Virus record (IMG/VR): IMGVR_UViG_3300030419_007131
Location: 1-64,000 of that record
DNA from: a virus
DNA length: 64,000 bases
Reading direction: 5' to 3' (one strand)
Of the stretch, positions 49,701 through 56,207 are shown piece after piece; the stretch's first letter is position 1, and each line of letters starts with the position of its first letter. The translations under genes and the position numbers were made by a program. The notes below the pieces were generated by a model. The model did no database searches and was not told the DNA's origin. It saw only the letters and a program-made list of their open reading frames with translations.

Positions 49701-51011
49701 TACCAGATTCATTAAAGATGCCGAAAGTGTTGTCAGTTCTCCAACCGACCCAGTATAGGACCCTGTGAGAGTGGTACCATTAAAAGTAAGATTAGAAGAT
49801 CCGGCAAAAGAGCCTGCGCTGTTAAACTGTATCTGCGTGGTGGCGCCGGCAGGCGAAGTTGTGATGCCGCTTAAATTTGATCCATCGCCGTAAAATGCAG
49901 AAGCCGATATATTCACCGATGCCGACACAGATCCGCTTACTGAAACCTGATGATCTGGGGCTGACGTACCTCCGATGGCTAAGCTGCTCGTTACATATGC
50001 TTGACTCCCATTAATGGTGGTGAAGATGCCATCGCCACCAACACTGGCTGCCGAGGAGGTGACAATAAAATTGTTGTTGGCATCAAGGGCTAGGTAGCTT
50101 GCGGGGCCACCCATGGAGCCCGAAGTTGGAACTAGGTTAAAAGCAGACGCCGACAAGATACCGGTTTGAACGCCCACAGAGGATGAAACAGTGCCCGAAA
50201 CATTCAGGGCGCTGCTTCCTGTTAAAAACACCACATTAGCACTGCCACTAAAACTACCGGCACCAACTTGAAACTGCAGCGAGCCAGTTGGGCCCACAGC
50301 ATTTTGCCCCGAAGCAGCGATTGTCAGGCTGCCACCAGCACCCCCATCGGTTAGGGTGATTCCCGTCCCGGCAGCGAGCTTTCGTTCATTAGGAAGCTGT
50401 GTATCGTTGGTAACAGTTATATAGGTCGCTGCCAGAGGCGGGTAAGGAGCAGCACGGGGAGCGGGGGCCGTGCCCTCTCCCGCCACAGTGGCGCGCTCCG
50501 TTGGTCGAGTAAGCGCAGGGGTCACCCTAAAGGCACCCTCTCTGGCACGAACGCACTCGGCACTTATCTGAAACTTATGTTCTACCTGGCCAAAATAGAA
50601 ACGCGTATCATTATAGGTTCGAACAATCTCATAAAACAAATCGCCGTACTGCACAAAATCGCCGACACGGACATACAAGTCCTGATCTTCTACTAGGCGC
50701 CGACGATTAAAATTAACTGTGAGTTTTGTTTGGTACTCATAACCATAACGATCGTTATTTTGTTCGTTTTCAACTTCAACAAATGCATATACGCGAATAG
50801 GGGGCAGAGAAACCTTTTCAACTGCCTCACCATATGTATCGTTAAAATTAGAATCTTTTATGCTTATGGGATAATAAGCAATAGGTTGCCCAATTACTCG
50901 TTCTGCAAGCTCATCATTGATTTGCTTAACAAGGTTGCGCTCTTTCTCTCCAAAGAACATTGGAGCCGGTGGCGCTGCGGGTCTTTCCCACTTATTTTTT
51001 GGGTTTGCCAT
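46752..51011 (-). CDS. Giant fibre with fused neck-type anchor domain (1419 aa)
   Basis: Residues 1-170 (MANPKNKWERPAAPPAPMFF onward) are a paralogue of the whole 171-residue protein encoded directly upstream (51026). A Pro/Ala linker follows near 172-195. Residues about 200-860 are fibre repeats: GATTQIQFNSAGSFAGSSNL modules, GDGSNLSGITTS and VSGSSTLQVVGAATLGSTLT modules. The C-terminal 500 residues are non-repetitive, beta-rich, and the likely receptor-binding or sugar-binding part (ending IVIKIVADAAWTGYISALSI). The fused anchor indicates attachment where the paralogue sits, which could be the neck or head rather than the baseplate. Confidence 0.75.
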   Translation of the reverse strand: MANPKNKWERPAAPPAPMFFGEKERNLVKQINDELAERVIGQPIAYYPISIKDSNFNDTYGEAVEKVSLPPIRVYAFVEVENEQNNDRYGYEYQTKLTVNFNRRRLVEDQDLYVRVGDFVQYGDLFYEIVRTYNDTRFYFGQVEHKFQISAECVRAREGAFRVTPALTRPTERATVAGEGTAPAPRAAPYPPLAATYITVTNDTQLPNERKLAAGTGITLTDGGAGGSLTIAASGQNAVGPTGSLQFQVGAGSFSGSANVVFLTGSSALNVSGTVSSSVGVQTGILSASAFNLVPTSGSMGGPASYLALDANNNFIVTSSAASVGGDGIFTTINGSQAYVTSSLAIGGTSAPDHQVSVSGSVSASVNISASAFYGDGSNLSGITTSPAGATTQIQFNSAGSFAGSSNLTFNGTTLTGSYTGSVGELTTLSASLMNLVPTSGSMGGPGSYLALDANNNFIVTSSTGGGVGGIFTTINGSQAYVTSSLAIGGTSAPDHEVSVSGSMSASVNISASAFYGDGSNLSGITTSAAGATTQLQYNSAGAFAGSANLTFNGTTLTGSYTGSLAEVSTLSASAVNLSVASGTLAGPGSYLSLDVNNNVVLSPGDGATTSPGGANTQIQFNNAGAFGGSSNLTFDGSNFAVVGTVSGSSTLQVVGAATLGSTLTVSGAISGASSVDASSAAFDSMELMGGDFATNRILYMSSNDVTSNAGLTFDGSNFGVVGTMSGSSTLEVVGAAILGSTLTVSGAISSSAAVDGDTAAFNSMELLGSDFSNNQILYMNSNDVISNAGLAFDGSVFNVTGRITASSTVSASSYHGGGDALTGLTIGAAEDSSYADGLFTDFAVTTPVGTAVDRFNEILKALSPGPAPNLDDIDCNDSGASAELSFGSSQSISGYTNVGTDAGFSAVDINGTYSTSTSSNNLRRGTFNGSTVINGDLNEDVSADGVNYPANSFGDADLGNLVLEVNGSTLHTASMTDPAVGTGVPGSGTGTQLNGNGSGFYDLSQTGSAEFTDGTELDLFQHRTGKYKVVAADQREGWNYLRVVHTSSTFDRTTNFVAWVNDSNSNALAASNSALDTLSMSGDTRISGVKYHTAGTAQYRTDVSNAYRNVYTSTNISYTVTNGSIPSQAMPSISVGSEDETKILQLTGSLTIDTTSILDSSIAAGVNVAHPLKSNLSNGGSQSISGILAYNRANTSTTTSETFRREDYRVISGSLSSYAAQTDVTSSSNAWNSTSSLLTNDGLLYYNQRLYSPIDSDIPNSGDFSAVSNGPSSNVDYSGISGVRTLFRYFTNTGAASQTNFELTFTGDSSTRIVPATTALSSTNIHVFVKLPTTSTGKATGWLDLGSATASDPAQLGDFDGAYVGTPPAGGLEINSDTHEGTFVTQTVEQNENIVIKIVADAAWTGYISALSISWGSS

Positions 51012-51541
51012 TCATTCGATCTCCGTCATTCATCCCGAGTAAGCTGACGCTTAACTCGAAATGATCCTTGGCGTGCACGAATGCATTCAGCACTCACCTG
51101 AAACTTGTGTTCCACTTGACCAAAATAGAACCTAGTATCATTATAGGTTTTAACTATTTCGTAAAAAAGATCACCATATTGAATAAAGTCCCCCACGCGT
51201 ACATAAAGGTCTTGATCATCAACAAGCCTTTTGCGATTAAAATTTACTGTGAGCTTTGATTGATACTCATAGCCATATCGCTCATTAGTTTGTTCACTGT
51301 CGACAATGACATATGCAAAAACGCGAATCGGTGGTAATGTAACCTTATCAATGGCCTCACCATATGTGGTGTTGAATTGTGTGTCTTTGACACTGATCGA
51401 ATAATATGCAACAGGCTGTCCCACCACCCTCTCGGATAGTTCATCATTAACTTGTTTTACCAAGTCGCGCTCTTTTTTACCAAAGAAAAGAGGAGGCGGA
51501 GGTGCATCTGGCTGGTCCCATTTATTTTTTGGATTTGCCAC
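50500..51541 (-). repeat. Tandem duplication of the neck-type coding sequence
   Basis: The 171-codon gene at 51026-51541 and codons 1-170 of the fibre at 46752-51011 are paralogues about 530 bp apart, with many shared codons. Confidence 0.85.
51026..51541 (-). CDS. Neck/connector-type virion protein (171 aa)
   Basis: Begins MANPKNKWDQPDAPPPPLFF; FGKKERDLVKQVNDELSERV, YYSISVKDTQFNTTYGEAID, LYVRVGDFIQYGDLFYEIVK and FYFGQVEHKFQVSAECIRAR are conserved marks. Proteins like this lie between the prohead protease and the fibres in aquatic T4-like phages and are virion proteins of uncertain place. A tandem copy forms the N-terminus of the next fibre; protein identity between the copies is about 75 percent by eye. 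It would be the unfused original. Confidence 0.65.
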   Translation of the reverse strand: MANPKNKWDQPDAPPPPLFFGKKERDLVKQVNDELSERVVGQPVAYYSISVKDTQFNTTYGEAIDKVTLPPIRVFAYVIVDSEQTNERYGYEYQSKLTVNFNRKRLVDDQDLYVRVGDFIQYGDLFYEIVKTYNDTRFYFGQVEHKFQVSAECIRARQGSFRVKRQLTRDE

Positions 51542-51579
51542 TCACGTACCCTCCGATAAAAGGATTTAGTATATCCTCC

Positions 51580-51978
51580 TTAGCCTACCACTGCGTGTAT
51601 AGACCCTGACCAATTAGATCCGGATGGTGATAAAGACGGATTATTAATGTAAGTCATGTCAATACCGGTCAGCCCCGCCATCACATCGACCAAGGTGCCG
51701 CCAGAAAGATATAGCTCGGTTACTTTAACCTTATAAATCTGACTTTCATCGGCGTCAAGAAGGATATAGTTATTCCCAACTACACCATTGGACGAAAAGC
51801 CAACCCTACAGTCAGCGGTACTGCCTATGTTGCTCACTATAACCCACTGAGTCACAGAGGGAAAACTTATTTTTATCGGTCCATGAACCGCGTTGATACC
51901 GCCGCTGACAAAAGGAATGCCAGACGATTGATACGCCGCCACACTTCCTAGTCCTGGTTTATAATTATAAGTCGCCAT
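51580..51978 (-). CDS. Small beta-rich virion protein (capsid decoration-like)
   Basis: 132 residues starting MATYNYKPGLGSVAAYQSSG. PIKISFPSVTQWVIVSNIGS, CRVGFSSNGVVG and KVTELYLSGGTLVDVMAGLT suggest one beta-sandwich. Similar short proteins sit near the capsid genes of T4-like marine phages and are usually called structural. A decoration or fibre-collar role is inferred. TAATAAATAG lies 16 bp upstream (51994-52003). Confidence 0.6.
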   Translation of the reverse strand: MATYNYKPGLGSVAAYQSSGIPFVSGGINAVHGPIKISFPSVTQWVIVSNIGSTADCRVGFSSNGVVGNNYILLDADESQIYKVKVTELYLSGGTLVDVMAGLTGIDMTYINNPSLSPSGSNWSGSIHAVVG

Positions 51979-51993
51979 AGTTTTATCTCCGTC

Positions 51994-52003
51994 TAATAAA
52001 TAG
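51994..52003 (-). promoter_or_regulatory. TAATAAATAG motif, candidate late promoter for the decoration-like gene
   Basis: 16 bp before the ATG at 51978, in the gap after bS21. Confidence 0.5.
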
Positions 52004-52019
52004 CACAGTATAAACTGTT

Positions 52020-52241
52020 TTATCTAAACAATTTGTTATCCTTTTTTCTTTGAAGCTTTTGCGCTTCGCGTTTTGCTTTCTCTCTTTTCATTTTCCTGCG
52101 CACCGAGGGCTTAATAAAATGATCCGTGCGCGCTCTATAAGTTTCAATAACTTTAGCTTTTTTGCACTTTTTAATGAATCGCCTTATCAGTCTTTCTGAC
52201 GTTTCGCCTCGTCGCAAATCTACTCTGATGTTTGTGGCCAC
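52020..52241 (-). CDS. rpsU: Ribosomal protein bS21 homologue
   Basis: 73 residues with a GTG start (52239-52241) and AAGGAAAGTAGG ahead. IRVDLRRGETSERLIRRFIK then KCKKAKVIETYR, HFIKPSVRRKMKREKAKREA is bS21 along its whole length; the cellular protein is about 71 residues. bS21 binds the 30S subunit near the anti-Shine-Dalgarno sequence of 16S rRNA. Phage copies of bS21 are known from aquatic viruses and can replace the host protein. Its place inside the late virion operon suggests it biases late translation; this is inference. Confidence 0.93.
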   Translation of the reverse strand: MATNIRVDLRRGETSERLIRRFIKKCKKAKVIETYRARTDHFIKPSVRRKMKREKAKREAQKLQRKKDNKLFR

Positions 52242-52248
52242 ACTGCAC

Positions 52249-52692
52249 CTACTTTCCTTCTTTTACGTCGCTCATGTGAGCATTCCAGTTTCTACCAACT
52301 GACCCAAATAGCTTGCCTATATCAACGCCCGGATCAGTGGGTGCTTGACCCGCAAGGGGAGCTGCCATTTGTTGTGGTGATGTTTCGGATGCCGCGGGCA
52401 TCGTTCCCTCAAAAAGGTCGACACCATTATAGGCGCTGGTTCCGATTGCTGACATAAGCTTGTTTTTGTGCTCTTGTAATTTCGTTTTTTGTTGGTTGTT
52501 AAACGCATTCTCAGTCATACGCGTGGCCACTGGGTCCGTCGCGACCGGGGCGGCGGTTTCGGTAACCGGATCAGCTATTCCACGCGCCACCTCTCTAACT
52601 ATCCCCGACAAAACCCCATCTTCAAGAATGGCCTCTTTGACACACTCTTTTATAAGGGGCTTCAGGATATTCTTTAGTTCTGCTTTTTTCAT
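52249..52692 (-). CDS. Conserved phage protein, probable prohead core or internal protein
   Basis: 147 residues. It begins MKKAELKNILKPLIKECVKE as a long amphipathic helix, then a Pro/Ala/Thr stretch, KTKLQEHKNKLMSAIGTSAY and GVDLFEGTMPA, ending GVDIGKLFGSVGRNWNAHMS. Function unknown. It lies immediately after the prohead protease gene and 7 bp before bS21. The helix-rich, low-complexity make-up suits a core component. Confidence 0.5.
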   Translation of the reverse strand: MKKAELKNILKPLIKECVKEAILEDGVLSGIVREVARGIADPVTETAAPVATDPVATRMTENAFNNQQKTKLQEHKNKLMSAIGTSAYNGVDLFEGTMPAASETSPQQMAAPLAGQAPTDPGVDIGKLFGSVGRNWNAHMSDVKEGK

Positions 52693-52704
52693 TTAAACCT
52701 CGTA

Positions 52705-53301
52705 TTATTCTAAAATACTATCGATCAAAGATATGATTCGATTATTTTTAAGTACTTCCTTATCTCTCAGCTTGCCTTCCTGCAGGGCCATAAATGCATT
52801 TGGCGTCGAAGGTTCTGACACAATGTCAAAACAAATTAACTGAAAATCATCTTCAACGATTGTCTTACCCATTTGCTCACGAACCGACCCCATTCCTCGC
52901 GACGAGATGCCAGTCTTAACTCCACACTCCACCAAAGATCGTAGAATCTGTCCCGAAGGGGTATTAAGAACCTTAATCTTTCCCATCACTGCGGGGCCTT
53001 CCATCCATACCTCGGTAACCATATGTGACACATTGGCAAGATTGATAATCGAAGAGTCCGGGTGGTCTAGTTCTCCCAAAGCACGGTTGTCTTCAACCAT
53101 TGCTGCGTACTTCGTAACTTCGCGTTCCATAATAGCATGCGGATAGATACGACCATTGCCGTTCTGAACGTCCGACTCTTGTAACTTGCCCGTAAGCATC
53201 ATGCCGCCCTCTTTTACAAATTTCTTTTCGGCTTCCGTCAGCAGGTCCTGACAGACACCACCTTCGCATAGTTCATAAAATTCTCGTAGTAGCTGTGCCA
53301 T
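52705..53301 (-). CDS. Prohead protease (T4 gp21-like)
   Basis: 198 residues (T4 gp21 212). GRIYPHAIMEREVTKYA, ALGELDHPDSSIINLANVSH (catalytic His), VIEVWMEG-like strand (VTEVWMEGPAVMGKIKVLN), and TGISSRGMGSVRE (catalytic Ser) align in order with gp21 (RLYPKRILEKAV, ALGELNHP, GVSSRGLGSL). It matures the prohead by cutting scaffold and capsid proteins after (I/L)-x-E. Its own N-terminus has LLTEAE, a likely self-cleavage site, and the same LLTE appears in the tagged proteins at 6761 and 54342. Confidence 0.92.
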   Translation of the reverse strand: MAQLLREFYELCEGGVCQDLLTEAEKKFVKEGGMMLTGKLQESDVQNGNGRIYPHAIMEREVTKYAAMVEDNRALGELDHPDSSIINLANVSHMVTEVWMEGPAVMGKIKVLNTPSGQILRSLVECGVKTGISSRGMGSVREQMGKTIVEDDFQLICFDIVSEPSTPNAFMALQEGKLRDKEVLKNNRIISLIDSILE

Positions 53302-53304
53302 TGT

Positions 53305-53910
53305 TTATTCCTCGAAGCGGCTTACAGGAACCATCTCTGCCAGATCATTTAGCGTGGTCTGTATATTCTCGACCGAATTATTTATCTTGCGAAGTTCGGT
53401 CCAGATATCCACCCCCGCATCGATGTTGCTCGGTATAGCTCGGACAGGCTTTGAGGCACGGGCGAGGCTCTCGTTTATTGCGTCCACGGATGACTGGATC
53501 AATTCTATAGAGTCCGTCATGCCGCGTACCAAGTGTGGAGATGCTGCATCAAGTTTATGATCCAAATACGGAGTATCTAAATAGGGTGTGTGCCTCATCG
53601 GATGGTCGGGGTGCCCTTTCAGCGGTTTGCCGCGGCGGGCCTCTTCCAACGGGACTTCGTCTTCCGGGTCGGGGCCCATGGCCTGGTCAATAGCATCGCG
53701 TGCGGCAGCCATACCTGCGCCAAAAGCTTCTTCAGGTGAAAGTTGGCTGATGTCGTCAACGTGCACTTCCATACCGGGAGCACTAATATCAATTGCTTCG
53801 TCCCCTTCTTCGGCGTGAGGGCAGCCCTCCTCCAGCTCTTCGTCGTGATCTACTGTCTCGTGCAAGAAGTACCTGGGGTCTATTCTTTTTACATTTTTTC
53901 TGCGTGCCAT
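53305..53910 (-). CDS. Acidic head-region protein of unknown function (201 aa)
   Basis: The start at 53910 (MARRKNVKRIDPRYFLHETV) is supported by AAGGGAA. A basic first 12 residues precede an acidic body with several Glu/Asp runs (EDEVPLEEARRGKPLKG) and a helical C-terminus (ELRKINNSVENIQTTLNDLA). The RIDPRYFLxET start is one I associate with aquatic phage head-region proteins, without known function. It sits 3 bp before the protease gene. A hairpin (53936-53955) lies just upstream. Confidence 0.5.
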   Translation of the reverse strand: MARRKNVKRIDPRYFLHETVDHDEELEEGCPHAEEGDEAIDISAPGMEVHVDDISQLSPEEAFGAGMAAARDAIDQAMGPDPEDEVPLEEARRGKPLKGHPDHPMRHTPYLDTPYLDHKLDAASPHLVRGMTDSIELIQSSVDAINESLARASKPVRAIPSNIDAGVDIWTELRKINNSVENIQTTLNDLAEMVPVSRFEE

Positions 53911-53935
53911 TGTTTTAATTCCCTTAAAGTTTAAC

Positions 53936-53955
53936 GTGGGGCCTTTCGGCCCCAC
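53936..53955 (-). terminator. Hairpin after the membrane protein gene
   Basis: GTGGGGC / GCCCCAC, 6-nt loop. The T-run after it is poor, so partial termination or RNA processing is possible. Confidence 0.45.
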
Positions 53956-53980
53956 CTAAAGTATGCTACCTGAGCAGCAC

Positions 53981-54328
53981 CTACGAACTGGTTGGATCAT
54001 CCATTTTGTCATGATTCTCACCTCCTTTATGGACCACTCGGATCCCGTAATCCTCTACCAACATACTCAAAAAGTATGAGGTTCCAGCACTAATGCAACC
54101 GCACATAAACGCCGTCATGGGCTGATTGCTAAAACTAAATAGTTCTGTATAGGGACTTATGCCCCACAGAAACACGCCAACCCAAAATCCCATGCACAAA
54201 TGGCAGTGGAATAAACGGCCAAAGCCGCCCATTGATTTACAGGGTGGCCGGATCTTATTAAAAATGTGTCCGTGTATAATAATAAATGTCATGCCGTATG
54301 CGGCAAGTATAAAATGTAGTAATTCCAT
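53981..54328 (-). CDS. Membrane protein with HCHLCMGFWVG motif (DUF1360-like)
   Basis: 115 residues with two or three transmembrane segments (ELLHFILAAYGMTFIIIHG; FWVGVFLWGIS; AFMCGCISAGTSYFLSML). The Cys/His motif FHCHLCMGFWVG is characteristic of a small membrane family present in many phages (DUF1360-like). Function unknown; it could change the host inner membrane. The gene lies between head genes and is followed by a hairpin. Confidence 0.6.
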   Translation of the reverse strand: MELLHFILAAYGMTFIIIHGHIFNKIRPPCKSMGGFGRLFHCHLCMGFWVGVFLWGISPYTELFSFSNQPMTAFMCGCISAGTSYFLSMLVEDYGIRVVHKGGENHDKMDDPTSS

Positions 54329-54341
54329 TAATCCTTCTTTC

Positions 54342-54896
54342 TTATTTAAAGTAACCGGTGCTTCCGAGGATCATGTGGTAATTTAGATCGACTGCGGTTG
54401 GGCTCGCAGGCTCCAAGTTTTTTGGCACCTCGGCATCTGCGGGATAAGCTGTTACGTACCCGGTATCGGGAAAAACAAAAAATACATAATCTGTTTTCCA
54501 AGATTTGGAAGAATCCGTGCCTTCTTTTTTATCCTTTTTTTGAATCCTAGACCCAAGGATGCCCCAGTTAGAAACCCCATTGGCATCCGTGAGACTTTCA
54601 CTTTCTTTGGCTTGATCAACTTGCACCGGAGTATTGTCTACCGGCGCATCTGATGCGTGAGCCGGCGGTGCCATGGCGCCCGTCGCAACACTTAAAGCAA
54701 CAGCAAGGGGAAGTGCTTTTTGTGTGACTTGCTTGCGAACCCAGGCCGCCTTTTTTGGCCCAACGAAGTTAACAATTCGATCCCACAGCTCGCCTTCGGT
54801 AATCTGTCCGGACTCATAAAGCAGACAAATATCCTGTGCTTCGGTTAAAAGTTGGTACTTTCTCCAGCCTTCCATCATCAGCTTCATCTCGGACAC
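54342..54896 (-). CDS. Tagged protein with internal Sec-like signal (candidate packaged and exported protein)
   Basis: 184 residues; GTG start at 54896 overlapping the previous stop, or ATG at 54887. It opens MSEMKLMMEGWRKYQLLTEA, the shared tag with an LLTE/A site and a second QITE/G about 20 residues on. Residues about 60-95 then read like a signal peptide: basic (KKAAWVRKQVTQK), hydrophobic (ALPLAVALSVATGAM) and AHAS before DAPVD. The C-terminal part has KTDYVFFVFPDTGYVTAYPA and no known domain. It lies among head genes, unlike the other three tagged genes. Packaging, cleavage, delivery and export are inferred. Confidence 0.6.
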   Translation of the reverse strand: MSEMKLMMEGWRKYQLLTEAQDICLLYESGQITEGELWDRIVNFVGPKKAAWVRKQVTQKALPLAVALSVATGAMAPPAHASDAPVDNTPVQVDQAKESESLTDANGVSNWGILGSRIQKKDKKEGTDSSKSWKTDYVFFVFPDTGYVTAYPADAEVPKNLEPASPTAVDLNYHMILGSTGYFK

Positions 54897-55402
54897 TAGT
54901 ATCGGTTCCTCAGTGGGTAGTAGTAGTAACCCGGTCGCATCGAGCCCTTCTCAGCAGACTGTGGAACTTCGCCGTACTCGGTGGAGTTGCGGTCGGATGG
55001 GTGGGTGTACATGTCTTCGAGTTCTTTCTCGTACTGATCGGCAATACGCTCATGCTGTGCTTCAGTAGTAATAAATTCTGATATAACATATACAGCAGCC
55101 TGGAGCGGATTAACTTGAGAGTTCTCATAAACCTCGCCCTCTAGAGAACGAAAAATATGACCTCCTTGGATACTCTGGCGATCCACAACTCCCCGATCGG
55201 ATAAAAGCTCCAGTAATCTATTTTGATATTCATAGACATCTTCGGTGGTAGTACTCTTGGGAAACGTACTAATTTTCATCTTTTCAGGACGCACCACAAT
55301 GTCAATTTTTTGGTGGTCCATGATCAACAAAGAGCCATCCAGCGCTTTGCGCGCATGCAGCTCAACAGTTGCCTGTGGACCGCCGATCTTAATCTTAATC
55401 AT
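54896..55402 (-). CDS. Conserved phage head-region protein (168 aa)
   Basis: The ATG at 55402 is preferred to an upstream TTG. IKIKIGGPQATVELHARKAL, LLIMDHQKIDIVVRPEKMK and GHIFRSLEGEVYE recall a family next to portal genes in aquatic T4-like phages. No domain is known. The C-terminus is Tyr-rich (PGYYYYPLRNRY). It overlaps the 270-residue gene by 8 bp and the tagged gene by 1 bp. Confidence 0.5.
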   Translation of the reverse strand: MIKIKIGGPQATVELHARKALDGSLLIMDHQKIDIVVRPEKMKISTFPKSTTTEDVYEYQNRLLELLSDRGVVDRQSIQGGHIFRSLEGEVYENSQVNPLQAAVYVISEFITTEAQHERIADQYEKELEDMYTHPSDRNSTEYGEVPQSAEKGSMRPGYYYYPLRNRY

Positions 55403-56207
55403 TGATCGCAACCTCTTGGGCCAACTCTTGAGTCTTCAGTACCTTGTTGAGATCTTCGTCAGAAAAATCCCTTTTCCGAAATTCTTCCAAGTATTCCAGG
55501 ACACTATTCAGCTTTTCTTCTAAAAGCGGGGCGTCGGATGTCTCTGCGGCGGCGCCAATCTTTCCCTTTAGGCGCGCCAATTCCTCATTAAGATAAGCGC
55601 GCAGTTCAAGACCCTCGTCAGCAAAGCTTGTAATATAACGATTGAGAAGGTCCTTTTGTTCCTGCAAAAGCGCTTCATACTTATTATTAAACTTCTTGAT
55701 AAACGAGTTATAAGTGATATTGTCTATGGGCGCCATGTGGAGTGTTTCGTTTATTGATTGTTTTGAACTCATGCCATCGACAATAGATTGTTCGAATAAA
55801 ACCTTTTTCTTTACTGGGGTGTTCTTGCTGAAGATAGCATTCACCGAGGCAAGACTCTTAAAGTTGGGAACAAAATTAGCCCAGACCGTCTTGCCTAAGT
55901 TCTTATTAATAACTGCGATGGCCTCAGATTGTGCCGCAAAAATATTGTCATGGTCTAGCCGTTGATGGCTAGCTTTCGTCTCTTGTAGTAGTCTTTCTGC
56001 CACCGGCGCATGCAAACGCTTTGTTTCTAGCAACACGCGATAAAGTTGTAGCTCTTCAGCCAACACACTTCCTTTATTAAAAAACTGTTTGATAATGGCT
56101 ACAACTTTTTGTTTCCGAGATGAATCCTTTTTGATGATAGCTTGTGTCAGCTCGTGGGTAAGGGTTTCATAAATAAAAGCTGTGTTTCTTTTTTTGTTAT
56201 GCTTCAT
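55395..56207 (-). CDS. Conserved helical head-region protein (270 aa)
   Basis: The start at 56207 (MKHNKKRNTAFIYETLTHEL) fits the 11-bp overlap with the portal stop; an upstream extension inside portal is unlikely. It is mostly helical: VVAIIKQFFNKGSVLAEELQ, RLLQETKASHQRLDHDNIFA and LLQEQKDLLNRYITSFAD. A protein with this start follows the portal gene in many aquatic T4-like phages; its role is not known, and a core or portal-initiation role is inferred from place. Confidence 0.55.
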   Translation of the reverse strand: MKHNKKRNTAFIYETLTHELTQAIIKKDSSRKQKVVAIIKQFFNKGSVLAEELQLYRVLLETKRLHAPVAERLLQETKASHQRLDHDNIFAAQSEAIAVINKNLGKTVWANFVPNFKSLASVNAIFSKNTPVKKKVLFEQSIVDGMSSKQSINETLHMAPIDNITYNSFIKKFNNKYEALLQEQKDLLNRYITSFADEGLELRAYLNEELARLKGKIGAAAETSDAPLLEEKLNSVLEYLEEFRKRDFSDEDLNKVLKTQELAQEVAIND

